Source of the DNA: Rhodosporidiobolus odoratus
Lineage: Eukaryota > Basidiomycota > Microbotryomycetes > Sporidiobolales > Sporidiobolaceae
Direction: 5' to 3'
Assembly (NCBI GenBank): GCA_034387635.1
Contig: JAOANU010000004.1
Location: 682,001 to 746,000 of the forward strand
DNA length: 64,000 nt
The notes beneath the pieces were generated by a model. The model did not search any database, was not told where the DNA came from, and saw only the letters and a program-made list of their open reading frames with translations. How positions within the stretch are numbered: position 1 is the first letter of the stretch; the number at the start of each line of letters is the position of its first letter. Positions 20,824 through 31,717 of this stretch are shown here, one piece after another. Position numbers and translations under genes: made by a program.

Positions 20824-21526
20824 GCTTGCTTCACCGTGACTACCAACGACGTCGTCAGACCTATGACGAGCGTTCACTGCAGAAGGTCAAAGGGTCAATT
20901 GCTGAAAGTGGAAGTGCGCAGTGAGGACCTCAGCGGCATCAAGTCTGGTGGTGATAGTAGAGGTCTCCCACTCTGCAGTGGCAGTGACCGGGGACAAGAG
21001 ACGACTCACAAGTAGCAAATAGAGACGAGACGTAGACCTGCATAAGGCAAGAAAGAATTAGGGAGATCAAAACATCAAAAATGAGTTGTGACTTGCCTTG
21101 ATCAAGCTGGCGCCAAACAAGCTGTGCCACTATTCATCCATGCGACCCAAAACCAAGGCCTGCATGAGCAACCAATGAGCATTTGAGGCGGCAATGGGAG
21201 GTTGCGAGGCGACGAGAAAGCCAAGGCCGAAATTGTCAGTTTCGCCACCGCAAGAATGAAAGGGGTAAAAGCTGACCAGCGCGAGCAGCTGCCATACCAA
21301 GCCGCAGAGGTGGGTCTGGACAGCCCGGCGCGCGATACCGGTGAGAGGAGAGTGCAAAGCGTTTTTGCAGCTGATTCGGGCCATTTCCCAGATGAGACAG
21401 TAGCCGGTGCCGATCCTGTAAGGGCATCCCCGAGTCAATAAGGCTCTTTCAATCGAACGGACTGAGTTTGATGGGGCGAAAGAAACAGACCTTTGCGTCG
21501 GGAAGGTCAAGTCGGAAAGAAAGAGG
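20824..21526. other. Intergenic, 703 bp, containing repeat copy R2
   Basis: This stretch lies between the truncated copy and the DUF6534-like gene. Its first 300 bp are the second copy of the diverged repeat. The rest shows no supportable gene. Confidence 0.5.
20857..21127 (+). repeat. Diverged dispersed repeat, copy R2
   Basis: This is the partner of the copy at 18,521-18,840, in the same orientation, lying directly after the truncated homocitrate synthase fragment. Together the two copies bracket the fragment. The level of divergence argues against long terminal repeats of a recent insertion. Confidence 0.7.
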
Positions 21527-22501
21527 TCAGCACTTTTCCGCAACGTCTGCAACCGGTGGGCGAAAATGAAGTTCAGCTGTGACACACGTGATCAGAACGT
21601 GCACCACGAGGGTCCCGCAGAACCAGCCGTACACTTTGGGGATGATGAGCTTGAAATTGGTGATGATGGTCTTGTCGGAAACGCGAACGCCCGAGTAGGT
21701 GCCGAAACCCCAGGCCATAAGCGAGCCGGCCGCGAGTAATACGGGATATAGCTGACGCAATCCGGGCCGTCCAATGATGCTGAGGCGGAAAATGTAGAAT
21801 GCTGTATAGCATGGCTCAGTCAGCAGCGGTACCCTGAGGACAAGCGAAACTCGATAGGTACCCTGGGTAAGCATCGAAGCCGTTGAGCTGTATGGTGCAA
21901 GACATGCCGATGGGACAGTGGAGTGAGTCAGCAAATATTGCGACTTAGAGCATGTCGGAGAAGAAAACGCACATGAGCGGGATATTGATCTTGAGCTGCT
22001 ATGGGAGGATCCCCATTCCCTGCGGGTACCCGTAGTAGACCACCGTCCTCACCGTCCGATATAACCGCAAGACGCCAAGGGAAGGTTAGCGTGGAGGAAA
22101 AGGTCAAAGCGACGACAAAGAATGCGAGCTTACCAGCCCCACTGTTAGCTGATGTGCTGGCGGTATCAGCGATGCAGAATGCGACCTTGATCGCGACGAA
22201 GAGCTTGAGCCATAGCTTGTCTGTCGAAGTCAAGCGAAGCGGTCAGATCCCTTTCTCTCATTCTTACCCACTGGGAGGTACCGCTCACCGTTTCTGTATT
22301 TGGCATAGTAGGTAATCATCTGAGAGAACACGAAGCCCATAATCAGGTTTGATACGGCCGTCGAGAGTTCCTACAAGGATACTGACATGTCAGTACGGAG
22401 GAAAAGGAAGCTTGGAGGTGAAAATGGACTCACCAACGCGCCGAGCAAGGCACCCAGAGTTGGGGATCGGGCGAACCGGTAGGAGCAGCAGCGGCAGACA
22501 T
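21527..22501 (-). CDS. DUF6534-like basidiomycete membrane protein
   Basis: This is a multi-pass membrane protein of a family expanded in basidiomycetes, function unknown. Exons rebuilt by eye give T-L-G-A-L-L-G-A-L, then V-F-S-Q-M-I-T-Y-Y-A-K-Y-R-N, D-K-L-W-L-K-L-F-V-A-I-K with A-D-T-A, L-K-I-N-I-P-L, A-F-Y-I-F-R-L-S-I-I-G and a final G-T-L-V-V-H-V-L-I-T-C-V-T-A-E-L segment, in the usual family order. The stop is at 21527. The 5' end is unclear: the ATG at 22499-22501 (M-S-A-A-A-A-P-T-G) is two bases out of frame with T-L-G-A-L-L, so there is either another upstream exon or a frameshift. The family name rests on remembered motif order, so the placement is moderate. Confidence 0.6.
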
Positions 22502-22984
22502 ACTTTTTCTCCAAAATGTGCGCACTTAGCCGAGGTGGTAAGGCAAGCAAAAAGAAGAGTGTTTCTTCTCGACTTGCTTCGAAGTGTAAGAAGAGGATTC
22601 GAGCTCCGGATTAGAGTGTAGTACAGCAGTTGCACTTCAGATTCAGGTTGAATCCGAGTAGGAGACTAGGAGAGGCGGATCGCCACAGCAGCGGTGCACC
22701 GGAAGCCGCTCTCAGCGGCGAAGTACCGAAGGATTGCAGGATCAACGAGGCGCGAAGGAGATGGAAACATCGCGAAAGCTTGGTCGGTAACCTGAGTGAG
22801 ATCCTCAATGAGTCTGTACAGCAGGGTGCGGGCTTGCAAGGAAAGACTTACGATCCAACCGGTTTGACCCCTTTTCCGCTTGGACGCTATGGGCCCCAAA
22901 GCTGGCCGCTGAAGCCCGGAGGTAGAAGCCAGACTTCTCTTCTCCTTCTCTTCCCCAGCGGCTTACCAGCAGCGCGCTCCCGGA
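22502..22984. promoter_or_regulatory. Divergent intergenic region, 483 bp
   Basis: This region separates the DUF6534-like gene (minus) from the dehydrogenase relic (plus). It may contain the missing first exon of either. Nothing else is recognised. Confidence 0.35.
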
Positions 22985-24530
22985 TTGTCATCCCCAGAGC
23001 CAACAATGACCTCCGCTCCCGACTTTTCCGCGATCCCGCCGGCTTATGGCGCGCTACACTTGATGCCTGTCATCTGGAGGAGACGGATGCCGTTCGATGT
23101 AACGCGCCCGCTGAAGCTAGCTTCCCGTCCACGGTCGAGATTCTCAGCAGCGCTGACGATTTGGCGGGAAAAGTCGTCGTGGTTACTGGCGCCGCCCAAG
23201 GACTCGGGTTTGCGGCGGCAAAGCTTGCTGCGGGGAAGGGAACGAAGGTAGTACTGAGCGATGTCAACGAGGAAAAGCTGAAAGTAGCGGAGGAGGAGAT
23301 TAAGCAGGAAGGCGGGTGCGCCCTTCACCTTTTTCCTGAGATCACCCAGCTCGCATCGACTCAGTGATGGTACGTGTATTCACCCATCGCCCGCTCTGGA
23401 GTAGTGACGTCTCGGCTATAGACGCGGAAGTGAGCGTCTGGAGTGAGCAGGTTGCGCTCTTCGTGCGTGATTTTCTGCCTTCTCCGCCAGGTCGACTTGC
23501 GGTCTCTGACCTTTCTTCGACCTGCAACGCCACGCCGTCGACAAGTTTGGTCCGATCAACTTCGTTACCGCCAATGCCGGCTGTATCGACGGGAAGCCTC
23601 TGCTGGACGAAGAGGAGGACGACGCTGGAGAACCAAAGGTGCGGTTAGCTGCGTTTCTTGCGTTAACTCGACTGACCAGATCGCTCTTCTGAAGGAGCCG
23701 ATCCTCGGACCTTACGACGTCCACGTACAGTACGACCGCCGCTCTCTTCATTGCGGTGACGAGAACTGACCTAAAAGCCCTCCTCTCCCAGCTGCGAAGC
23801 TCGCCTTCTACCATCTTCGCCGCAACCCGGCCGAAGGGAAGTAGGCGCTCGTCCTGGTCGGCTCCATCGGCGCGTGGCCTCCTCCAGCTCTTTGCCCTCA
23901 ACAGCTGATCACGCACCTCCTCTGCAGCCTCCCTCTTTGGGCTTCCCACTCAGCCCCTCTACGCTGCCGTAGTACGGCTTCCTTCCTTGACGTCGGCGAG
24001 TTACTGCTGATAACTCTTCGCGCACAGTCGAAGCATGCCGTACTAGGCCTCGCTCGCAGCCTCCACTGTGAGAGCGAGTCATGCGGCATTGCTGTGAATG
24101 CTGTCCTGCTCTGGATCACGCCGACTCTGACCTTTGGTAAGCTTCGAAGTCTTCTCGACTGACGGATATGGTTGATGAAGGTTTCGCAGGCGCGTACGAG
24201 GAGGCCCGCAAGGCTGTCAAGCAGGGAAAGGTCGAGGATGTTGCGTCAGCGATGATCGCTGGTCTAACCTCTGGCAAGAGTGGCTTGACTTACGTGACAG
24301 ATCCCGAGTACGTTCTTCACTTCCTCCTCCCATCGGGGAGGGCCAGCTGAACCAGTGGCGGCGGCTTTGCAGGGGCGTGATTGTCCTTCCACTCACGGCA
24401 AAGGCCTACCTCGAAGCTGCGCAGGCCAAGTACAGTGTCGAGATGACAAGCAAGCAGACCGCGCTGGGGGTGAGTAGGAGCAGATGTAGCAGGACACATT
24501 TTATGTTTCTTAAGGATGGCGGAGCCAGAT
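22985..24530 (+). pseudogene. Short-chain dehydrogenase/reductase, apparently decayed
   Basis: Pieces of one SDR follow in order: the cofactor motif T-G-A-A-Q-G-L-G (about 23,185), L-S-D-V-N-E-E-K-L, F-V-T-A-N-A-G (about 23,565), K-L-A-F-Y-H-L-R-R-N-P-A-E-G-K, L-V-L-V-G-S-I-G-A-W, the active-site Y-A-A joined by an intron to S-K-H-A-V-L-G-L-A-R-S-L (about 23,960 and 24,028), and a C-terminal helix F-A-G-A-Y-E-E-A-R-K-A-V. The parts do not join: an in-frame TAG at 23842-23844 follows E-G-K, and the segment before the N-A-G motif needs a frame change with no AG acceptor available. Clean donors elsewhere suggest recent decay. An unusual exon set could still rescue it. Confidence 0.55.
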
Positions 24531-24567
24531 TTTTCTGAACAGGGTGTGCATTGCTGTGTCGCGCGCA

Positions 24568-25336
24568 CTACCGCCTCTTCTTCGACGCCGCCGCCGTTTC
24601 CCGCTCGCGAGCAACTCGGACGATACCGGCGACCGACACCAAACTGCATGAGAGAAAGATTCGTCAAAAGAAGAGGCAGAGTTGCGCCGAAAAAACCCGC
24701 AAGGGCTATAGCGTACCGATTAGGCTGGTCCCTGACGAAGTACATCTTGGCCCTCTTCGCTGCCGGCAATGCGGGTTTCCTCCTCTGCAGCTCCTTGCCA
24801 TCCTTGCCCAAGACGGCCGGACCACTCGTCTCGGCTCTGGCGACGACCTTGATGTCCTTGATCAGAGGACTGAAGATCTTGAAGCTCTGCTCGACGCCGA
24901 TGCGTCCGACGAGGTTGCGGAGGCGGATTGAGGTGTCCCTACCCATGTGCCGCCTGCGAACGGCGATGAGGACGCCAGAGAAAATGGTGGTCGGCGGGGT
25001 CGGGTTCTCGGGGGTAGGGGGGACAGAGTAGGAGTTTACGGTGAGAACTGAGCCGGGCAGGAGGCGGTTCTTGTCTCGGCGGGAGAAGAGGGGAAGGTAA
25101 GTGTTGGCTCGAGGGTGCTGAGCGGTGAGGTGAGAGTTGAGGGTGCGCAGGAGAGAATCGGTACGTGGCTGGAGGGGTGCAGGAGACGAAGGGAGAGCGG
25201 TCACGCTGCTTGAGAATGGGTAAGGTTGAGTTGCGTGCGAGATTGACGAGGAAGTGAAGAGTCGAGAGGAAGATGGTGAGCAAAAGGTGGGAGACCTCAA
25301 TGACAGTCGGGTGAGTTGCCTAGAGACTTTGTCCAT
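24568..25336 (-). CDS. Mitochondrial ribosomal protein bL19m
   Basis: This is a large-subunit mitoribosome protein. Two exons (25336-24717 and 24643-24568) join in frame. The N-terminus from the ATG at 25334-25336 (M-D-K-V-S-R-Q-L-T-R-L-S-L-R-S) is basic and Ser-rich, like a mitochondrial presequence. The core has L-L-P-G-S-V-L-T-V, F-S-G-V-L-I-A-V-R-R-R, I-R-L-R-N-L-V-G-R-I-G-V-E-Q-S-F and F-S-P-L-I-K-D-I-K-V-V, which is the bL19 fold signature. After R-A-K-M-Y-F-V-R-D-Q-P-N-R the last exon adds V-A-G-I-V-R-V-A-R-E-R-E-T and ends S-K-K-R-R. Confidence 0.93.
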
Positions 25337-25676
25337 TTCGTATAGTGCTGCACAGTATGAGCGTGTATGAGGGTTGTAGAGTTGCAAGAGGACGAGAGAC
25401 GACTCGCTTCTCATCTTTGACTTCTCGTCGCTGTCGTCAACTCTGTCTGACTGACCCAAATAGTCACTGAGCACTTTCAGTACCGTCTATTGCACCTTGT
25501 GAGCCATCTTCCCTCCTCTTCCGTTGATGGTAAAGTGCTCATCTGGTTCCCCTTTCTGATCGCGCGTGTCCTGCGCGCTCTTTCAGGTCCTTCACCTCCA
25601 TCCGATGCAGTACAAGCACACCAGACACAATTAGATACATCCGCTCACCAGTTCAGCCTCGCTTCCATCAACCAGG
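25337..25676. promoter_or_regulatory. Divergent promoter, 340 bp
   Basis: This is shared by the bL19m gene (minus) and the eIF4A-like gene (plus). No specific site is recognised. Confidence 0.45.
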
Positions 25677-28600
25677 ATGGCCTCGTCGCCCTTCTTCTCT
25701 CGCGCTCCTGGCGGCGGTCAACCTCCTCCTTCAAACGGTTCTCGCACTCCCCTCAGTTCACACTCTGCATACTTCACCGCAAACGACAGCATGTCGTTAG
25801 GAGCGAGCGCCTTCTCCGCCGCCCCCAACGTCTCGTTCTCCTGTAGCCCAGAGGATCACTTCGCAGCCCCCGGCGGTCCAAGCGACACCTCGTTCGGTAC
25901 AGTCGGGACGGCCAGACCCTACCCAGCTGTCGAGACCAGGTCGTTCCGCGACTCGAGCTTTGCCGGCGACGTGGTTGTCAATCGCGACGAGCTAGCGAGT
26001 AGTCAGGGAGCAGCTGCCGGTGCAATCGGCCAGGGAAGAAACGCGTCCATGGGTGGCATCGGGGCAGTCGGAGATGGCAGGAGGTTCACGCCATCCCCTG
26101 GACCGCGTGAAGAAGAGAGAGCTCTGGGTATTCCCACCGGGATCTTCGACGGACACGGTCAACTCGCAGCTCCTTCCGGGGAGGAAGGGCGGGCGCCGTC
26201 AGAGGGAACGCGCAGTCGCCCCTCCTCCTTCATCCTTGATGTTCTGCCGCAAGCAAACCAGCGTGGGTCGGCTGGTCCGTCCACCCCGTCGCTTTCCCTC
26301 GACAGCGTTTCTCCGCCTCCCTCTTCGGTCGGCGAATTTCAGCCTCTCCCCTCTCCCCACTCTCTAGCGCCTCTCGCTGCCCCCTCATTCCTCAACCCAT
26401 CTGGTTCTTCGTCTTCCACCTCGCTCCCCTTGTCACCCGGTGGCAATGTCTTCCCAGGTTCTCGAACGTCTTCTCCCGGACCGCTCGACAGCAATGGCAG
26501 CTACCCTTCTGTCGAGTCTCTCTCCGTCAAGGTTAATACTCTCGAGACTACCGTCTCGGATCTATCGACGCTGCTGGCCAGCGAGTTCCGCAACCTGCGC
26601 GAAGAGGTCGGCCTCCTTCGATCTCTCGTCCTACAGCAGCAGCAGACGAGTACGGCCGGAGCCGTCCGCCAAGCCTTCGAGCGTGTCCAAGAGCGCGAGA
26701 CCGACTCGCCAGTTCTCACCCTCCGTTCGCCTTCGCCTCGACACTCGGCTGCCTTCCCTCCCACCCAGCCAATCCCTCTCAGTCGTTCGACCTTCAACGG
26801 GTCGACCGGGTCATTGCTCGCCCAGCCTGCGACGTCTCCAGCTCCTGACTCATCTCCCGGCACAGGCGGTTTCTTCGGCCCGCAGCAAGGAGCAGACGAC
26901 CGCCTGCGCTCCGCTTCGGACGAGAGCGCGAGCAGCTTGAAGGACGAGCAGATCAAACTCCTCACGGCGCAGGTCAGCAGCTTGTCGACCACGGTGTCGC
27001 AGCTCCTCGCCAACCCTGGCGGCGCTAGCCATCTCGGTATGGGCCATTCCGCCTCGCCGGCACCGTCTCCCATGCTCGGCGGCAGCGGAGGTCCGATGGG
27101 CCCGATTGCGCCGCCAATGGCAGCGCGGAACATGTCCCTCCCGCTCGTATCGCCTTCGACGGGTGGTCTGAACGGCACGACCGGTTTGGGCGTTACCACC
27201 CCAGGCGGAATGCTGAGTCCCGCCCTCGGAAACGGCCCCAACGGACAGGGTGGAAGGAGTCCGATGATGAGGCAAATCAGCACGCCTGGAGTAGCGAGGA
27301 GTGCTAGTATGCGGAGCGCTAGCGGGGGTGCAGGCGTGATTAGCTTCCGTCCGCTCCCCTTACCTGCCTCGACTGACCATTTTCGTTCCGCAGACCTTCG
27401 AGACGCTCTCTTCCAACTCGGCTTGGGACGGTGGCATGTCTTCGCCGATGCTGGGCGGCCCTCCTAGCGGTATCAGCAGCCCTCTCCTGGGCAACCCGCC
27501 CGGCTCCCTCGGCAGCAAATGGGAAGTTCTCGGTATCGGACAGGAGCTCTTCCGTGCCATCGCCAAGTATGGGTACGTGGACTGCCTTCTGCTCTTACAT
27601 CTACCCAGACTGACTTCGGGCTCGCACAGGCTCGGACCGCCTACGAAGATCCAGGCGAAAGCGATTCCTTGCGTCGTCCGTGGTCAAGACGTCGTTGCGC
27701 AGGCGCCGGCAATCCAAGAGCGCATTCAGTGCTACGTCATTCCTGCTTTGCAGTCCATCTTCACTCAAGCGAGTTTCGCCGCCCAGCAAGCCGCCCTCGA
27801 AGGTTCGACCCCCTCGCCTCGCGGCATCCAGGCAGTCGTCGTTACCGCGACCGTCGATCAAGCTGCGCAGGCTCAGCGTCTCGCTCTGGGTCTCGGCAGT
27901 TCGCTTGGTATCCGTGCTTCCCTTTGCGTCGGGCAAGGTGGCGACATCCAGAACGAGCTGCAGACTCTCCTCAAGTCGCCGCCTCAGATCCTCGTGGGTA
28001 CCCCGCAGAAGCTTCTCGACCTGTTCTCCCTGCGCCAACTTTCAATGAACGACATCCGCCTACTCCTCATCGATGAATGCGATCAGCTCCTCGCTCGAAA
28101 CCTCGCCGACGCGGTTCTCAATCTCTCCCGCCTCTTCCCTGCCTCAACCATCGTTCCCGCCGTCAACGGCTCGCCTGTAACGGCACGTTCGCCTCTTCCC
28201 GGTGCCTTCGACTCTCCTGGGTTCACTGCCATGGCCCGCTTCGGCAGTAGCAGCGGGAACTCGATTGGTGGCGGTAGCAACGGGGCCAACTCGAACAGCT
28301 CGGAACGCCAGATCGCCCTCTTCAGCTGTACCGTTCCTCAGGACGTCCTCAATTTTGCGTCCAACCTCCAGCTCAAAGAACCGGTCAAGGTTCTCGTCCG
28401 ACGAGAGAACGCAGAAGGAGGCAACAGTACTGGAGGCGGTAACGGCGGAAGTGGCGGCAGTGGAAACGGGCAAGGATCCGTCATGCGGGGCATCAAGATG
28501 TACTACCTGTTGGTCGACTTTCCTGCTCGTGTCGTATTTTGATCGAAACTAACGCTCTACATCTGCCGCAGCTACCTCGCCATGGGCGGCAACCCCGGAG

Positions 28601-29226
28601 CGAAGAACAAGGCCATCGGCGCTGGTCGTCGTGAAGCCGGTCCGGCTAGGGAGTGGAAGCTCGAGGCCCTTGCCGACCTCGTGGAAGACTCGACGGGCGA
28701 TCATGCGGTCGTCTTCGCTAGCTCTCTCGAGGCCGTCGAGTCAGTGATGTACAAGCTCGGGGCGCGAGCGATCGAAGCGTTAGCTCTTGTACGTTCTCCC
28801 TTTCCTTAGCACTTCGTACTTCGTCGCTTAGGAAACACAGAGTGTTGACCTGCCCCTGTGCTTAAGCAGCACCCGGACATCGGTCAAGCTGCTCGCCAGC
28901 AAATCATAGCCAAGTTCCGATCTTCCACTCCGTCTCGCCCAGGGCTTTCGTCGAAACGCGTCCTCGTCGTATTCGACGTCCTCGCCCGCTCTCTCGGCGA
29001 GCTCCAGCAGGCTGTTCCGCTCGTCATCAACTTTGACATGCCTCGAGCGGTAGAAGACTACGCCCCTCGCGTTGCCTGCTGCGCCCCGCCACAAGGCTAT
29101 GGCAAACACAGCATCGTCATCAACATTGTCACGCCGAACGAAGTCGACGTCATTCGCGGTATCGAATCATTCTACCGATGCAAGATCGGCGAACTCCCGC
29201 CCAACTTTGCCTCGACTTCCTCCTAG
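25677..29226 (+). CDS. eIF4A-like DEAD-box protein with degenerate ATPase motifs
   Basis: The protein starts at the ATG 25677. Its first 570 or so residues are low-complexity (Ser/Pro/Gly) with two likely coiled coils (around V-N-T-L-E-T-T-V-S-D-L-S-T-L and I-K-L-L-T-A-Q-V-S-S-L). From about 27,404 it aligns along its length with eIF4A: K-Y-G-L-G-P-P-T-K-I-Q-A-K-A-I-P, I-L-V-G-T-P-Q-K, V-I-N-F-D-M-P and I-G-E-L-P-P-N. Key catalytic motifs are changed: Walker A S-G-T-G-K-T is A-I-Q-E-R-I at the same spacing, DEAD is D-E-C-D, SAT is S-C-T, and the H-R-I-G-R arginine-finger motif is A-P-R-V-A. A Gly/Asn/Ser-rich insert lies between the two RecA lobes. ATP hydrolysis is unlikely, so a scaffold or decoy role in translation or mRNA control is inferred. 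The reading frame is well kept, so it is not simply decayed. Confidence 0.85.
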
Positions 29227-29849
29227 ATCTCCTCACTCTCTGTCTTTTTCCCCGCCTCCCCTGTCCTACTTCCGCATACCCTACCACCCGTAACAACAAA
29301 ACAGCAAACATACAGCAAACCTACGATTTGTCCCTGACTACTCCACACCGTCTGTGCCTCCGCCTCCTCATTTCTTCGCAAGTCTTGCGCCGTCTCACTC
29401 GTCCTCCTTTCGTCATCAGCTGTTCCCGCACATCTCCCGTTACCCTACATATATATTACCCCTGTCCCGCTTCCCTACAGTATGCTGCTCCCTCCTCATC
29501 CTCGTATCCTCCCTCGCAATCCACCACCCCGCTGTAGCTCTTTTCCCTTCTAGCGTTTTTCCCTTAGCCCTCTCCCTCTCCCTTGACCCGTCTGCCTCGT
29601 TGTTGAGGCATTGTATAGTTTTCACACATTGTCCGAATCTTTCGCAGCGTTCTTGTCAGGACATTGCATGATCATCAGCTTTGCCCTTTACGTTCTGGCG
29701 CGCTCCAGCGAAGCAGACATGGCGGTCCTCTGCAACACGCATGTGTCTGACAGCAGTACAATGAAGAACACCTGGCAAGTGGAACACGACCAGGTACAGA
29801 ATACCCACCCGTACTCCCAACAGAAGCCAAATAAGCGATCCCAGCAGAT
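29227..29849. other. Intergenic, 623 bp, between convergent genes
   Basis: The left 350 bp are strongly C/T-rich on the plus strand and read like a long 3' UTR of the eIF4A-like gene. The rest is the 3' flank of the dehydrogenase. No gene is recognised. Confidence 0.45.
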
Positions 29850-31332
29850 TCACAGCTTCGGAAGTGACGCTGCCATCTTCTCGAAGACGGCGAGTCCTTC
29901 CCTGCCGAGGCCGGTCGCGCAGGCCTGAAGTGCCCAGCAATCGAGAAGAGAAGGAGAAAAGAAAAGTCAGCTTGAGTTAAATGGTGGGTCAGAGTCAGAA
30001 GGCGGTGCCTGACGCACCACCGCCGACGCTCCTGCTCGTCTGAACCGCTCGACTGAGGCTGCGTCGTGCGCGCCTCCGACACCGATAATCGAAATGGATT
30101 TTAGACGTTCGTCGGTGGAGCTGTGGAGAAGGAGCGAAAGGCGATGGACATTTCTGCGTGGGTCCTCGTAGAGATCAGTACCCGCACTCCAGCAGCGAGG
30201 AACACTAGGCGAGTATAGAGGCAAAGTGCTCGAAAATAAGTGAAGAAAAACAAGCGCACCCTAATGAGGTTTGATGGACCGATGCGCCGGCGAGACCTCC
30301 CCAGCCGCCTGGTAGGGCGAAGAGATCGTCTTTCTTCTTCTGTGCGACGGAAGACGATGCGACCTCGACGATCTGCTCGCCGAAGACCAAGCCTGGATGT
30401 AAAGGAAAGATGACGGGAAGAAGGGAGAAATCGCCGGTTTAGCATGCCCACACCGTGCACGTCTGGCTGACTCGGTAGCGGAGTATGCGTACCTTGACCT
30501 AGAGTGTTCGTAGCCGTCAAGAACGAGACTGGGTGTTCTTTCTGTCCCGGCAGACTCGGAATGGCGGAAAGGGCCCGGAGGACGGCGTCGAATTGCGCGT
30601 CGTAGGTGTAAGGTGGAAGCTTGACGCCAACCTTGAGGGTTGGTGAGGACTTCCGTGCGATAAGAGCGAGGAAGGAGGTAAGTTCCGCCTCGTTGTAGGC
30701 GGGAGGGGGATGACCTGCAAAGCGGAAAGGTAAGCTGCTGGAAAGGCAAGCCTGATACCGGTCAGGCGCTGCATACCTCGGAAGTTGGGACATGAGCTGT
30801 TCATCTCGCAAGCAAGTACAATGCCTTGCTCAGTCGCGAAGGTTTGGAGCACATCGAGCATTTTCTCCGTTTCTTCGAGCGTGCCGGTCACCGACACGAT
30901 GACCTGTTTTGAGCGTTTCCTTTCTGTCGACGCGGTAGCGAGGAAGGGTCGAATCCAGTCGAGGTATCGTGTGAGAGGGTAGGGTGAATAGCCGTAGGAG
31001 TTCGAGGAAGATTGAGCGGAAGGGCCGAAAAAGGTGACCTGTCAAGGTGCGAATATCAGCCTCATGCGGCGGGGAGTGAGCCACCTCTACCACCTAGGAA
31101 GAGCGAATACTCTGGCAGACAGGGGAAAGGGGGTTACAGGGAGAAGAAAACGCACCTGGTGCTTGCTGGCGTCGTCAGGAAACCCGTTCAGGGTGCAAGT
31201 ACGGGTTGTGACTGCCTGGGTATACGGACAGTCCCAAAGTGCCTTGAGGTCTTCTGCGCTGCTTGCCCAAGGACACGCGCTGTTGAAGATGGGAACTTGC
31301 CCCGGAGCGGGAGAAGGAGGAAAGAGAGGCAT
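29850..31332 (-). CDS. URA1: Dihydroorotate dehydrogenase, class 1A (cytosolic)
   Basis: The enzyme oxidises dihydroorotate to orotate in pyrimidine synthesis. The start chosen is the ATG at 31330-31332 (M-P-L-F-P-P-S), shortly before the conserved P-I-F-N-S-A-C-P-W-A. Following exons give V-T-F-F-G-P-S-A-Q-S-S-S-N-S-Y-G-Y-S-P, V-I-V-S-V-T-G-T, then E-M-N-S-S-C-P-N with the Cys used as active-site base in class 1A enzymes (class 2 use Ser). K-V-G-V-K-L-P-P-Y, T-A-T-N-T-L-G, G-G-L-A-G-A and I-I-G-V-G-G line the FMN barrel. The stop is at 29850. No N-terminal membrane anchor or mitochondrial presequence precedes the domain, so a soluble fumarate-type enzyme like yeast Ura1 is inferred. A retroelement lies 385 bp upstream of the start codon. 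Confidence 0.88.
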
Positions 31333-31717
31333 GGCTAGCGGAGAGCTGGGAGTGGGCTGCGGTAGGACAAGAGAACGCTGTGATTCTGGACAAGCGTACG
31401 TCTGGTCGTACGAGATGAGTCGAGCAGTATGAGACGGGCAAAGCGTTATCATCCCAGTCGGCCGCAGCCGGGTCAGAGAAGCCGAGCACGGCCGACCCGA
31501 TACTTTCACTCTCTCGCTGCTCTCTACGCCAGACGACGCTGATGACTCGCTGACCTCTCGCAGAGGAACCCAAGGCAGAATGAGGTCGAAATCGTTGGGT
31601 TCCCTCCCCCGAGTCCGGTCCTGCTTCACTCCCGCACAGCTGGTTCGATGCCAATACGGACTAGCCAAGCGTGAGGGAAGTGTTGGGTGTGACCGCTAGC
31701 CCATGGGAACACTCCGT
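31333..31717. promoter_or_regulatory. Upstream region of the dihydroorotate dehydrogenase gene, cut by a retroelement
   Basis: These 385 bp are what remains of the original upstream region before the retroelement end. The frame of the enzyme stays open through part of it but has no better start. No specific regulatory site is recognised. Confidence 0.45.
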
